Below, piece after piece: positions 54,200-63,455 of a stretch of 64,000 bases of DNA. A program made the position numbers and the translations under genes. Numbering within the stretch: the first letter of the stretch is position 1; the number at the start of each line of letters is the position of its first letter. The DNA lies in NCBI RefSeq assembly GCF_033723955.1, contig NZ_CP137555.1:4022001-4086000 (forward strand). Direction: 5' to 3'. The notes under the pieces were generated by a model. That model was given only the letters and a program-made list of their open reading frames with translations, was not told where the DNA came from and searched no databases. Source of the stretch: Microbulbifer pacificus. GTDB taxonomy: Bacteria > Pseudomonadota > Gammaproteobacteria > Pseudomonadales > Cellvibrionaceae.

Positions 54200-54332
54200 A
54201 GCTAAAAACCGTAGCGAGCGGGTGTTTGGTGGCGGCCGCCGGAGCGGAGGAAGCGGAATGTACATGAAGTACATGAGCATTCCGAGCACCGCCGGACGCC
54301 GCCAGGCGCACGCGCAGTAGGTTTTTAGAGCT
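54200..54332. repeat. Nested palindromic element between convergent genes
   Basis: About 130 bases with several nested inverted arms: 9 bp at the ends (54202-54210 with 54320-54328), 7 bp inside (54230-54236 with 54298-54304) and 6-7 bp at the centre (54255-54260 with 54278-54283). The central loop holds a TACATGA direct repeat (54261-54267 and 54270-54276). It fills the gap between rlmKL and the kinase gene, whose stop lies just inside it. It looks like a mobile palindromic repeat or a large bidirectional terminator. Confidence 0.55.
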
Positions 54333-56688
54333 CCATCACCAGTCTGAATCCCACTTCTTTGGAGCTGGCCTTTTCACTGAGGCCGGTGCGGTAATCCGAG
54401 CTGATATTGCGCAAGGGTTCGCGCATGGAGCCGCCGCGCACTACGCGCAGATCACAGTTCTTCAGCTGTACCGGGCGGGCATCGCCGCGGTGGTTGGTGA
54501 AGTCGCCGAGAAAACAGTCCTGTACCCACTCGCCCACATTGCCGGCGGTATCGTAGAGGCCGAATGCATTGGCTTTGTAGTTGCCGACCGGTGCGGTAGC
54601 GGCAGTGAACAGGGTGTTGAATTCACTGGCGCAGCCGCGCCTGCAATTGGCTTTGCCCTTGGCGCTGCCATCGCCCCACCAGAACGGAGTATTGGTGCCG
54701 GCGCGGGCGGCGTATTCCCATTCTGCTTCACTGGCCAGGCGATATTTGTAACCAGTTTCTTGGCTCAACCACGCTGCGTAGCGCTGCGCATCTTGCCAGC
54801 TGACATTCACCACAGGTCGTTTTCCGCGGCCCCAATTTTGGTCGTTGGGCAGCGCGCGGCCGGTTGCCTTGGCAAAACGGTCGTAGTCATTGAACGTGAT
54901 TTCATGGGCGCCGATGGCATAGGGGCGGCCAATGGCAATTTTGTGTTCCGGGCTGGTGAACGGGCGCTGGTTATTGCCCATGGTAAAACTGCCGGGAGAC
55001 ACCACTACCATTTCGGGGCCAGAACCGCCGGACTTGAGCGGCGACTGAAAGTTCCTGCCGGGGAAATATCTACGCTCCAGTTCCACTGCCAAATTGACAT
55101 TGGCACTGCCAATTTCAATCCAGCGACGCACGGTGCTGTAGCCCGGCTTGCTCACCTCGATATCGTAGCGGCCAGGTTCCAGGGCGATACCCGGTGAATA
55201 GCGCGGAACAATGTTCATGATACGAATGCGGGCATCGTTTGGCTTGACCGAAACCAGCAGCGAGTAGGTGGGTGGTGCCTCCTCGACGGCAGGTGTGGGG
55301 GCGGGTTCCGCTGGTAAACCTTCTGTTTTTGCTGGCTGCGTGCTGTCGGTGATATGTGCGGGTGCATCTGCCGCGGCAGCGACTGACGGCGCTGCGACCG
55401 TAGGTGTAGCGGCTTCCTCGCGGGGTCCCCTGTTGTCCAGATTGGCGCTCTCAGCAGAATTTGCCAAAGCCGCTGGTTCAGCGCCTGCAGAGACCGGCGA
55501 GCGGGAGTCCGCCAGCTCTGTTTCGGCCGATGCCGGGTCAGGTGAGGGGGCGCTGGACCACTGGGGATTTTTCCCCCAGATGACCAGGGTGATGATCACT
55601 GCGGCGGCAATGATTCCGGCATAACGCCGGGAGCGGCGTTTGCTGGGGGCACTGTCTTGCAGCACCTGCTGGAAGCGCATGATGGTTTGCTGTTCGGCGC
55701 GGGGATGCTGCTGGTGCAGCGGTTTGTCGCGCCAGCGCGCCCAGGTGGCACCCAGGCGGTCGCACAGGGTGCCATAAAGCGTCATTACCAGTGCGCGCAG
55801 CAGGCTGGAAACACGCACGGAGGTGTTGTTCATTTTGGTGGTGTTGGCGGGGGACTTTCCGTCCAGTGCCGCCAGCAACTGGTCGATGGCATCGACCACA
55901 TCCAGGCCGCGCTGGAAGCGCTGGTCCGGATCCTTGGCCAGGAAACGGTCGATTAGCCCCTGATACAGCGAGTGACGCGCAGGCAGGCGCGGAATCGGGT
56001 CGGTCAGGTGCTTGATGGCGATGGCCACCGCTTCTTCGGCCTGGTAGGGCACGGCGCTGGTGAGCATTTCGTAGAGCACCACCCCCAGGCTGTACAGATC
56101 TGCACGGCCATCCACAGCGGCACCGCGAGCCTGCTCCGGGCTCATGTAATGGGGTGTACCCACCACCATGCCGGTGTTGGTCATGCGGGTGGTACGGGCT
56201 ACTGCGCGTGCCACACCAAAATCCGTGAGCACGGCGGATCCGTCTTCCCGGAACAGGATATTTTCCGGCTTGAGGTCCCGGTGCACATAACCCTTGTTGC
56301 TGGCGTGATCCAGCGCCATGGCGATCTGGCGGGTAATGTGCAGAGCTTCCAGTGGCTCGATAGCGCCGCGGGTGAGTGCGTCCGCCACCGATCCGCCGGG
56401 CAGGTAATCCATGGCGATATAGTTGAGGCTGCGGTAGCGGCCGATATCGTGAATGGCGACGATATTGGGATGGGACAGCTGGCCAACGATATTGGCTTCG
56501 CGCTGGAAGCGTTCGCTGAAAATCGGGTCGGCATTCAGAACCGGCGACATGACCTTGAGCGCCACCTGGCGGCCCATGCTGCGCTGGGTGGCCAGGTAGA
56601 CGGTGGACATTCCACCCTGATTGATCTTTTTCAGGATCTGATAGCCGGGAATTTCCAGCGAAGCGGCACCGCTGCTGACAACTTCCAT
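54325..56688 (-). CDS. Transmembrane Ser/Thr kinase with PEGA and SUMF/FGE-sulfatase domains
   Basis: A 787-residue receptor-like kinase. The cytoplasmic kinase domain (about 15-280) is complete: Gly loop NQGGMSTVY, K45, HRDLKPEN with D138, DFG at 156-158 and SPEQ. A transmembrane segment spans about 356-372. A long Ala/Pro/Glu-rich periplasmic linker follows, then a PEGA domain (about 474-538) and a formylglycine-generating-enzyme-like domain (about 558-786; MVVVSPGSFTMGN, NEWEYAARAG-like EAEWEYAARAG, GNVGEWVQDC). The last domain probably binds rather than modifies sulfatases. The layout resembles PpkA kinases. It is followed on the same strand, 21 bases upstream, by a PP2C phosphatase gene, an antagonistic pair. 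Confidence 0.92.
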   Translation of the reverse strand: MEVVSSGAASLEIPGYQILKKINQGGMSTVYLATQRSMGRQVALKVMSPVLNADPIFSERFQREANIVGQLSHPNIVAIHDIGRYRSLNYIAMDYLPGGSVADALTRGAIEPLEALHITRQIAMALDHASNKGYVHRDLKPENILFREDGSAVLTDFGVARAVARTTRMTNTGMVVGTPHYMSPEQARGAAVDGRADLYSLGVVLYEMLTSAVPYQAEEAVAIAIKHLTDPIPRLPARHSLYQGLIDRFLAKDPDQRFQRGLDVVDAIDQLLAALDGKSPANTTKMNNTSVRVSSLLRALVMTLYGTLCDRLGATWARWRDKPLHQQHPRAEQQTIMRFQQVLQDSAPSKRRSRRYAGIIAAAVIITLVIWGKNPQWSSAPSPDPASAETELADSRSPVSAGAEPAALANSAESANLDNRGPREEAATPTVAAPSVAAAADAPAHITDSTQPAKTEGLPAEPAPTPAVEEAPPTYSLLVSVKPNDARIRIMNIVPRYSPGIALEPGRYDIEVSKPGYSTVRRWIEIGSANVNLAVELERRYFPGRNFQSPLKSGGSGPEMVVVSPGSFTMGNNQRPFTSPEHKIAIGRPYAIGAHEITFNDYDRFAKATGRALPNDQNWGRGKRPVVNVSWQDAQRYAAWLSQETGYKYRLASEAEWEYAARAGTNTPFWWGDGSAKGKANCRRGCASEFNTLFTAATAPVGNYKANAFGLYDTAGNVGEWVQDCFLGDFTNHRGDARPVQLKNCDLRVVRGGSMREPLRNISSDYRTGLSEKASSKEVGFRLVMEL

Positions 56689-56709
56689 TCGAGCCTGTCC
56701 CTAGTTCCG

Positions 56710-57708
56710 TTAACCGTTCAGCAGCTGCCAGGCCGCGTAAACACCGATTGATAAAATAATCGCAATTGTAGCGATTCTGGCGGACAGTGTGCGCGGAAAG
56801 GGAAAAATTTGCCGGGACACAGGTGGCCGGGGAGGTGTGCGGGAGTTCAGGTTTTCATCATTTGCTGTCGCCGAAGCCGGCGAGTTGATGACCTGCACGG
56901 TGATGTTGTCGCGGCCGCCCGCGTCCAGCGCGGCGGCTACCAGCAGTTCACTGGCACGCTGGTTGTCGGTGTTTTTTGCCAGTATCTGGCAGATTTCATC
57001 CGCACTGACATCGTTGCTCAGGCCGTCACTACACAGCAGAAGTTTCTGCCCGGGGTTCCAGGCAAATGAGGCGCGGTCGATTTCCAATGTCGGGTTGGCG
57101 GAACCGCCAATGCAGCGTGTAATGACGTGGCGGTTGGGGTGGTTGGCAGCTTCTTCCTGGTTGATGGCTCCGGAGTCCACCAGCATCTGCACATAGGAGT
57201 GGTCCACCGTCAGTTGCGTGAGAGAGCCGTGCGGGGCATCCACCTCGGTCTCGTCGCCGCTGTCGGTTGTCGGCGGGGTCCACAGATAGGCGCGGCTGTC
57301 GCCGACCCAATAGATATGAAAATAATTGCCGTCTTCTGCCACAACCACCGCTGTGGTTCCCATGGCGGTAGTACTGGTTTCTTCGCCCACGAGAAGGGCG
57401 TGGGCACGGCGCAGGGCCTGCTCGTAATGCCGGTCGGTGGCCGAGGAGCGCTGAATTTCTTCGACCACGGTTTGGCTGGCAATTTCACCGGCCTGGTGGC
57501 CGCCGAGACCGTCTGCCACGACCCAGATACCTCGGGACTCATCGCCCCAGAAGGCGTCCTCGTTCTGCTCGCGGCGATAACCCGGGTGCGTTGCACCGGC
57601 ACTGCGCTGCGCTTCACGGAGTACAGGGTGGCTCACCCCACTGGGGCGTTCGCTGCCACCGGCACTTCCGCCGGCATTAACATTGGCATCTACCTTGGCT
57701 TCACTCAC
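56710..57708 (-). CDS. PP2C-type Ser/Thr phosphatase with C-terminal membrane anchor
   Basis: A 332-residue metal-dependent protein phosphatase. After about 35 flexible residues comes the PP2C core: THPGYRREQNEDAF with metal-ligand D51, VVADGLGGHQAGEIAS with D66, LLLCSDGLSNDV, and RDNITVQVI at the end of the domain. A transmembrane segment lies at about 308-328 (TIAIILSIGVYAAWQLL), so the catalytic domain sits at the membrane in the cytoplasm, where it can reverse the adjacent kinase. The GTG start has no strong ribosome site. It is divergent from the FHA gene across 289 bases in which I see no clear promoter. Confidence 0.92.
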   Translation of the reverse strand: MSEAKVDANVNAGGSAGGSERPSGVSHPVLREAQRSAGATHPGYRREQNEDAFWGDESRGIWVVADGLGGHQAGEIASQTVVEEIQRSSATDRHYEQALRRAHALLVGEETSTTAMGTTAVVVAEDGNYFHIYWVGDSRAYLWTPPTTDSGDETEVDAPHGSLTQLTVDHSYVQMLVDSGAINQEEAANHPNRHVITRCIGGSANPTLEIDRASFAWNPGQKLLLCSDGLSNDVSADEICQILAKNTDNQRASELLVAAALDAGGRDNITVQVINSPASATANDENLNSRTPPRPPVSRQIFPFPRTLSARIATIAIILSIGVYAAWQLLNG

Positions 57709-57997
57709 TGGTATACAACTACCTGTTACCTGTCGTTATTGTCGCAAGTGCAAAACCGCGCTAATCCATGCGGTTTTCGACACTTCCATACTAGAGCCTG
57801 CCGGCATTGTAAGCTGCAAACCGATTCACAGGCCAATGAATTTGGCCGTGATAAACTTCCCACAACGGGTTTGAGTTGCAACCCGTACGTGCGCTGGATC
57901 TGGCGCCTAACTTGTTTTTCAATTGGTTCTGTTTGGTTCGCAATCGCGGCTGGTTTAAAAATGTACGCCGCAATGCGCATTCGAGGAAACCTGAACA

Positions 57998-58882
57998 ATG
58001 CTGAAACTTTGTGACGTAAAAGATGCCAGTCAAAGCGTATGGCTGGTGGCGCCCAAGGTCACAATCGGCCGTGGCAGTCAGTGCGATCTGACACTGGCGG
58101 ATGCTTCGGTGGCGAAACTCCATGCGGAGATTCTGGTAGACGGGGAAGAGCTGGAACTTCGCAATCTGGCCGGAAATGGCCAGGTGATGGTCAACGGTAA
58201 ATTGGTTGACGGCAGTTGCCGCCTGTATCGGAATGACCGGGTACAGCTGGGTGAGCGGAATCTCGCGGTGGTCGACCCTAAAGTTACCCGGCTGAAGGCT
58301 GCTGGCGCCAATGCCAATGTCTCCTGGGCGCTGCGTGCCAACCACCCGGCCATTGTCGGGCGCGTATTCCCGGTGCGTGAGACCTCTGTGGTGGGGCGTT
58401 CGGACGAATGTGACCTGACCTTTGCCATGTCCCATCTCTCCCGCCGCCACGCGCGCCTTGAAGTGCGGGAAGGGCTGTTGTTTGTGGTGGACCTGGGCTC
58501 TGCCAACGGTACCTTCCTGAACAATCAGCGCGTCACCGAATGCCGTGTACGACGGGGGGATGAACTGCGCTTTGACAGCCTGAGTTTCAGCGTGGTGGGT
58601 CCCGCAGACGATATCGATAAAACCACCGTGCGCCAGGCCGTCCCGCTCCCTGAAGCGGCGCGGCAGAGCGCCGCTTTGACACAGGCCATCGACCGTGCGC
58701 GTTCTCGCCCGGCGGTAAAATCACCACTGCAACAAGAGGTGTCCGACGTCACTCACTCCGCACCCGGAGTTGCGGGTGAGGTCGCCAGCGCACGGAGTAA
58801 CGGCTGGATCTGGATTGGTGCAGTGGTGGCGGCGGTTGTCGTTGGCGGTTATTTCTGGGCACAGGGACAGGGCCTTGTCTAA
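57998..58882 (+). CDS. Membrane-anchored protein with two FHA domains
   Basis: A 294-residue phosphothreonine-reader. FHA domain 1 (about 20-92) has the GRG start and NG near 66-67, but the conserved Ser-x-x-His is changed to an Ala-containing VAKLHAE. FHA domain 2 (about 120-200) is canonical, with G133-R134, SRRH at 148-151 and NG at 170-171. A linker with T/S/R-rich segments leads to a C-terminal transmembrane helix (WIWIGAVVAAVVVGGYFWA). Next to a kinase/phosphatase pair, it is the natural phospho-dependent partner or substrate. Domain 1 may have lost phosphothreonine binding. Confidence 0.9.
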   Translation: MLKLCDVKDASQSVWLVAPKVTIGRGSQCDLTLADASVAKLHAEILVDGEELELRNLAGNGQVMVNGKLVDGSCRLYRNDRVQLGERNLAVVDPKVTRLKAAGANANVSWALRANHPAIVGRVFPVRETSVVGRSDECDLTFAMSHLSRRHARLEVREGLLFVVDLGSANGTFLNNQRVTECRVRRGDELRFDSLSFSVVGPADDIDKTTVRQAVPLPEAARQSAALTQAIDRARSRPAVKSPLQQEVSDVTHSAPGVAGEVASARSNGWIWIGAVVAAVVVGGYFWAQGQGLV

Positions 58883-58898
58883 GGAGCTGGTTTAATCG

Positions 58899-59153
58899 AT
58901 GTCAGAACGTCCGCTGGTGTTCTATACCACCCTCGGTTGCAGCCTGTGTGAAAAGGCCAAGCCGGAGATCTGGCCGCTGTTGGAGAAGTTTGGCTTGTTT
59001 CTGCAGCCGGTGGATATCGCCGATGACGAGGAGCTGACCCGGCTGTTCGGTTGGAGTATCCCGGTGGTGGGACTCGGCGAGGTGGAGGACGTTCTCTGCT
59101 GGCCATTTACCTCCAGTGAGCTGGAGTCCTGGTTGCAGGCCCGGTTGCCCTGA
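58899..59153 (+). CDS. Glutaredoxin-like DUF836 protein
   Basis: An 84-residue thioredoxin-fold protein of the glutaredoxin-like DUF836 family. The redox motif CSLC lies at residues 14-17, within FYTTLGCSLCEKAKPEI, and the cis-Pro region is SIPVVGLG. It probably acts in cytosolic thiol exchange, but no substrate is known. It starts 16 bases after the FHA gene, so it may be co-transcribed with it. The link is positional only. Confidence 0.85.
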   Translation: MSERPLVFYTTLGCSLCEKAKPEIWPLLEKFGLFLQPVDIADDEELTRLFGWSIPVVGLGEVEDVLCWPFTSSELESWLQARLP

Positions 59154-59176
59154 TCGTTTTTGCATATCCTGAGATT

Positions 59177-59201
59177 CGAGGCGCCTACAACCGGCGCCTC
59201 G
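59177..59201. terminator. Hairpin between the glutaredoxin-like gene and slt
   Basis: A perfect 9-bp GC-rich stem (59177-59185 with 59193-59201) with a seven-base loop, followed on the plus strand by ACTCTTTCTC. Placed between convergent genes, it is a plausible though U-poor terminator. Confidence 0.55.
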
Positions 59202-59238
59202 ACTCTTTCTCACGAACTTCCCGCCTTGCAATCCGTCA

Positions 59239-61383
59239 CTAAAGCCGCGATTCGGCCTCGATTTTGGTCAGCAGTGGTGCCTTGTCGCCACTGCGGTAGG
59301 CATAGATAACCGAGTAGGACAGCACATTCTGCACATACTTGCGGGTTTCGCTGTAGGGGATGGTCTCTATCCACACATCAAACGGAAGTTTTTTATTGGT
59401 GTCCTTGAGCCAGCTGGCCACCCGTGTGGGGCCCGCATTGTAGGCCGCAGCGGCGAGAAACCGGTTGTTGTCGAAGCGATTCAACAAGGTGTTGAGGTAG
59501 TAGGCGCCGAGGGTGATATTGGTGTTCGGATTCAGCAGGTCCCAGCTGCGCCGGTAGGGCACACCGGCCTTACGTGCGGTGGCCTCGGCGGTAGAGGGCA
59601 GTAGCTGCATCAACCCCATTGCGCCGGCGTTGGACTTCGCATCGTGGCTGAAATGACTCTCCTGGCGTGCCACCGCCAGTACCAGATAGGAATCCAACGC
59701 CGTCTTCTTGCCCAGGTTGCTGGCGACGTCGCTGACGATATCGGTAAACGCCAGCGGGAAGCGCAGCTCCAGGTCATCCAGGTAGTTTGCCGCCAGGATC
59801 GACTGGATGGATTTGTGGTACCAGCCCCAGGAGCTCGCGATCTTGCCTGCGGTCATCAGCTCTTCGGGCTTCATTTTTTCTGTGGCGTAATCCCATTCCC
59901 GGCGTGCGTGGTAGAACTCGCCGATCGCCTGTAATTCCCGCGCCCGCTGCATGCCCGGACGCGCGGCCACCTCTTTCACCTGTTTTGGGGTTACCGGGGC
60001 CGGGTGGTCGACGAAGCTGTATTCCCGTTTGATGGTGTCCGACGCAAGGAATCCGTAATAGCTGCGCTCAAGGGCGGCTTTCTGGAATAGCTTTTCCGCC
60101 TCTGCCTTGCGCGCGGGATCACTCTTTGGGTTCTGCTCGTTGATCGCTCTGGCTTTCCAGTACAGCCAGCGGTCCAGGCCTTGCTCTTCCGCGGGCAGGC
60201 GGTCGATCCAGAACTCTACCTGGGCCCAGTCCATTTCCCGCAGGGACTGGCGGATCAGCCACTCGGAGGTGCGCAGATCGAAAAATCCCGGGGTCGACTT
60301 GATCAGTGTCTCCAGGCCTTGCTGGTCATCCTGACGCGCAAACTGTAGTGCGAGATAGCGCAGGAATTCGTCGCTTTCCTCATCGGAGTAGAGATAGCTG
60401 GCGCTGTAGCGCTGCCAGGCCGCCTCGGCCTTTTCCGCGCTCTGGGACGCCAGTCGACGCAGGCCGATGGACACTATGTCGCGGTATTCCGGTTCTTCCT
60501 GGACAAAGCGTTCGTAATTGAGGATCAGCTCCGGTTTGCGATAGACCTCGCGCATCAGCTCTGCGCGGCGGGTGCGGTCCTTATCCAGTTTGCGGGCGAT
60601 AAAGCCGGCCAGGTCGAGATTGCCGGCGCCGACGGACAGGGCATGGCGTTTCCAGATGCGTTCCTGGGTGATGCCACCGTCATTGACCCAGCGGTTGAAG
60701 GCCGGGTCACACTCCTTCGGTTGCGAGGCACCGACGGTCCAGAGTTCTTCGATAAGGGCGTAGGCCTCTTTCTTGTCGCCGTAGCGGGACAGGGCGTCCA
60801 CGTAGTAGCAGCGCAATTGGGTGCGTGTGATCCACTCCGGGCGGTAGTACTTGAGGTATTCGCGGAAGCGATCGCGCGCGCCCAGCTCGCGCAACACGCG
60901 GATACGCATCCAGTCACCGATGGCGGTGCCGTCGTACTTCTCCAGGAATGCGTCGATATCGCCGTAGGGCAGACGCGATAGATTCTTGCTGATGTTCCAG
61001 TAATCGAGGTAGGGCAGCAGCGGGTAGTCCTTCAGCTCTTTTTTGAGCTGGGCCAGGCGGCGCTGGTCATTGTGGGCAATGGCCATGCGAGCTTCCTGCA
61101 GCTTTTTGCGCTGGGCCACTGCCGCTTCCGCCTCCCGGACCTCCCGGGATTCCGCCTTGAGGGCGGCTGAGGTTGCCGCACCCGCGGCGGCGAGCAATGG
61201 CGCGGGCTCGGCGACATCTGCTGCGCTCTGGGCGTGCAAAGGCGGTGCAGCCGTAAAGCCGCCAACAAACAGTGCGGAGAGGAAAATGGCGAGTCCATTA
61301 CTGCCAATCGACATACTGAACACCCGATTGAGAAATCGCTTATTCGAAGGGCGCAGAATAAAGCGTAAAATGTCCGTTTTCAC
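59239..61383 (-). CDS. slt: Soluble lytic murein transglycosylase
   Basis: Periplasmic Slt70-type enzyme that cleaves peptidoglycan to 1,6-anhydromuramyl products. The 714-residue chain has an N-terminal export signal (GLAIFLSALFVGGFTAAPPLHA), a long superhelical U-shaped domain rich in paired helices (about 90-540), and a C-terminal lysozyme-like domain. The domain has the catalytic Glu in ARQESHF and the GAMGLMQLLPSTA and AYNAGPTRVASW motifs. The start is GTG at 61383, with AGAGG upstream. ATG 61314 would give a shorter, more typical signal peptide and remains possible. Confidence 0.93.
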   Translation of the reverse strand: MKTDILRFILRPSNKRFLNRVFSMSIGSNGLAIFLSALFVGGFTAAPPLHAQSAADVAEPAPLLAAAGAATSAALKAESREVREAEAAVAQRKKLQEARMAIAHNDQRRLAQLKKELKDYPLLPYLDYWNISKNLSRLPYGDIDAFLEKYDGTAIGDWMRIRVLRELGARDRFREYLKYYRPEWITRTQLRCYYVDALSRYGDKKEAYALIEELWTVGASQPKECDPAFNRWVNDGGITQERIWKRHALSVGAGNLDLAGFIARKLDKDRTRRAELMREVYRKPELILNYERFVQEEPEYRDIVSIGLRRLASQSAEKAEAAWQRYSASYLYSDEESDEFLRYLALQFARQDDQQGLETLIKSTPGFFDLRTSEWLIRQSLREMDWAQVEFWIDRLPAEEQGLDRWLYWKARAINEQNPKSDPARKAEAEKLFQKAALERSYYGFLASDTIKREYSFVDHPAPVTPKQVKEVAARPGMQRARELQAIGEFYHARREWDYATEKMKPEELMTAGKIASSWGWYHKSIQSILAANYLDDLELRFPLAFTDIVSDVASNLGKKTALDSYLVLAVARQESHFSHDAKSNAGAMGLMQLLPSTAEATARKAGVPYRRSWDLLNPNTNITLGAYYLNTLLNRFDNNRFLAAAAYNAGPTRVASWLKDTNKKLPFDVWIETIPYSETRKYVQNVLSYSVIYAYRSGDKAPLLTKIEAESRL

Positions 61384-61483
61384 CAGTGCACCTCTAAAAA
61401 TCTTCCCGAGCGGGTGGCCGGCCGCGCCGGCACATGTGCGGTAGATTTATAGGGATGCCCCAAAACCATTGTAGTGTTTATTT

Positions 61484-63394
61484 ATGTTGCTTCAGTTGGA
61501 TGGCGTTTGTTTGCGCTATGGCGTGCAGGTATTGGCGGATCATGTGAGCGCCAAGATCGAGCGCGGAGATCGTATCTGCCTGGTTGGGCGCAACGGCGAG
61601 GGTAAGTCCAGCCTCTTGAGCCTGATCGGTGGCAAGGGCGATCCGGACGAAGGCGAAATCATCCGCCAGAGTGGCACCGTACTCGCCACGCTTGAGCAGG
61701 CGCTGCCGGAAGATTGCGACCACACGGTTTATCGTTATGTCGCCGAAGGCCTTGGCGAAGTCGGCGGCTGGCTGTCGGAATACCGCGACAACCAGAATCC
61801 GGACCTGCAGGCGAAGATTGACAGCGCGCACGGCTGGGAGCTGCTCGCGCGGATCGACAGTGTTCTCGACCGCCTGGACCTGGACGAAAATGTCAGGGTC
61901 ATGGACCTCTCTGGCGGCTGGCAACGTCGCGCGGCGCTGGCCCGGGCACTGGTGACGGAACCGGATCTGCTCATCCTCGACGAGCCCACCAACCATCTGG
62001 ATATTGCCGCGGTAGAGTGGCTGGAGACCTTTCTCGCCACCTACCGCGGTGCTCTGCTGTTCGTCAGCCACGACCGCGCGCTGGCTCAGCGACTGGCGAC
62101 CTCGGTATGGGACCTGGATCGCGGCATACTGCGGGTATTCAACTGCCCCTTCGACCGCTACCAGCAGGAAAAGGAAAAACAGCTGGAAGAAGAGGCGCGC
62201 AACGACGCCCTGTTCGATAAAAAGCTGGCGCAGGAAGAGGCGTGGATTAGGCAGGGCATCAAGGCCCGGCGCACCCGCAATGAGGGCCGCGTGCGCGCCC
62301 TGCAGGCGCTGCGCCGGGAGCGTCAGGCCCGCCGTGAGCGCCAGGGTGTGGCGAAGATGTCGCTGGATGCGGGCGAGCGCTCCGGCAAACTGGTGGCGGA
62401 ACTGAAGGGCGTGAGCTTCGGCTTTACCGACGAGCAGGGCGAGCTGGTGCCGCTGATCCGCGACCTCGACTTTACCCTGATGCGGGGCGACAAGGTGGGT
62501 TTGATCGGCCCGAATGGTGCGGGTAAAAGTACCCTGATTCGCCTGCTGCTCGGCGAACTCGAGGCGCAGGCCGGCAGTATCCGACTCGGCACCAAGTTGC
62601 AGGTGGCCTATTTCGATCAGCGCCGGGATATGCTGAACCCGGAACTCACCGTGGTAGACAACATTGCCGAGGGGCGGGAAAGCATCGATGTGGGTGGCAG
62701 CAGCCGCCATGTGATGTCGTATCTGAGCGACTTCCTGTTTACCGGCGTCAAGGCGCGCACCAAGGTCGGGGCCCTGAGTGGCGGAGAGCGCAACCGCGCG
62801 CTGCTGGCAAACCTTTTCAGTCAGCCCGCGAATATTCTGGTGCTCGACGAACCCACCAACGACCTGGATGTGGAGACGCTGGAGCTGCTCGAGCAGCTGC
62901 TGTTGGATTTTTCCGGCACCGTGTTGCTCGTCAGCCACGACCGGGCCTTTCTCGACAATGTGGTGGAAAGCTGCCTCGCGTTTGAAGGCAACGGCGTGGT
63001 GCGGGAGTACGTGGGCGGCTATCAGGATTTCGTGCGCCAGGGCGGGCGATTCCTCAGTGCGGAGGAGCAGCTCAGGTCCCGCAAACAGGAGCGGGCCGGG
63101 GAGGCTGAGCCCACAAACGCGGATACGGCGGAGAGCGCCGCGACCGAAAAGAGCACCACAGCGGCGCCGAAAACTAAAAAACTCAGTTACAAGCTGCAGC
63201 GGGAGCTGGACGCGTTACCCGCCCAGATCGAGACGCTGGAAACGGAAATCGCCGCACTGGAAGAGGAGGTGGGGCAGCCGGACTTTTACCAGCAGGACAG
63301 CGATCTGGTACAGGCGCGGTTGCAGAAGCTGACCGAGCTGCAAGAAGCCTTGGAAGTGGCATTTGAGCGGTGGGCGGAACTGGACAGCATGTAA
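61484..63394 (+). CDS. uup: ABC-F ATPase, Uup type
   Basis: A 636-residue soluble ABC-F protein with two ATPase domains. The first has Walker A GRNGEGKSS (about residues 36-44), signature LSGGWQRR and Walker B LLILDEPTNHLD. The second has GPNGAGKST, LSGGERNR and LVLDEPTNDLD. Between them is the charged linker expected of ABC-F proteins. The C-terminal ~100 residues form a coiled coil (LPAQIETLETEIAALEEEV), which distinguishes Uup from other ABC-F members. The family acts on ribosomes or DNA and affects transposon excision in E. coli. Confidence 0.94.
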   Translation: MLLQLDGVCLRYGVQVLADHVSAKIERGDRICLVGRNGEGKSSLLSLIGGKGDPDEGEIIRQSGTVLATLEQALPEDCDHTVYRYVAEGLGEVGGWLSEYRDNQNPDLQAKIDSAHGWELLARIDSVLDRLDLDENVRVMDLSGGWQRRAALARALVTEPDLLILDEPTNHLDIAAVEWLETFLATYRGALLFVSHDRALAQRLATSVWDLDRGILRVFNCPFDRYQQEKEKQLEEEARNDALFDKKLAQEEAWIRQGIKARRTRNEGRVRALQALRRERQARRERQGVAKMSLDAGERSGKLVAELKGVSFGFTDEQGELVPLIRDLDFTLMRGDKVGLIGPNGAGKSTLIRLLLGELEAQAGSIRLGTKLQVAYFDQRRDMLNPELTVVDNIAEGRESIDVGGSSRHVMSYLSDFLFTGVKARTKVGALSGGERNRALLANLFSQPANILVLDEPTNDLDVETLELLEQLLLDFSGTVLLVSHDRAFLDNVVESCLAFEGNGVVREYVGGYQDFVRQGGRFLSAEEQLRSRKQERAGEAEPTNADTAESAATEKSTTAAPKTKKLSYKLQRELDALPAQIETLETEIAALEEEVGQPDFYQQDSDLVQARLQKLTELQEALEVAFERWAELDSM

Positions 63395-63421
63395 AGTGAT
63401 TGCGCTCAGGCGCGACAGAAG

Positions 63422-63446
63422 CGGGGGCCTGGTGCCCCCGATTTTA
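63422..63446 (+). terminator. Intrinsic terminator after uup
   Basis: A 7-bp G/C stem (63422-63428 with 63434-63440), a five-base loop and ATTTTAT. It lies between convergent uup and the stress protein gene. Confidence 0.65.
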
Positions 63447-63455
63447 TATAGGGCG

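Noticed and set aside
54325..58882. A type VI secretion locus
   Set aside because: Kinase, phosphatase and FHA genes are present, but no sheath, VgrG, ClpV or membrane-complex gene is seen.
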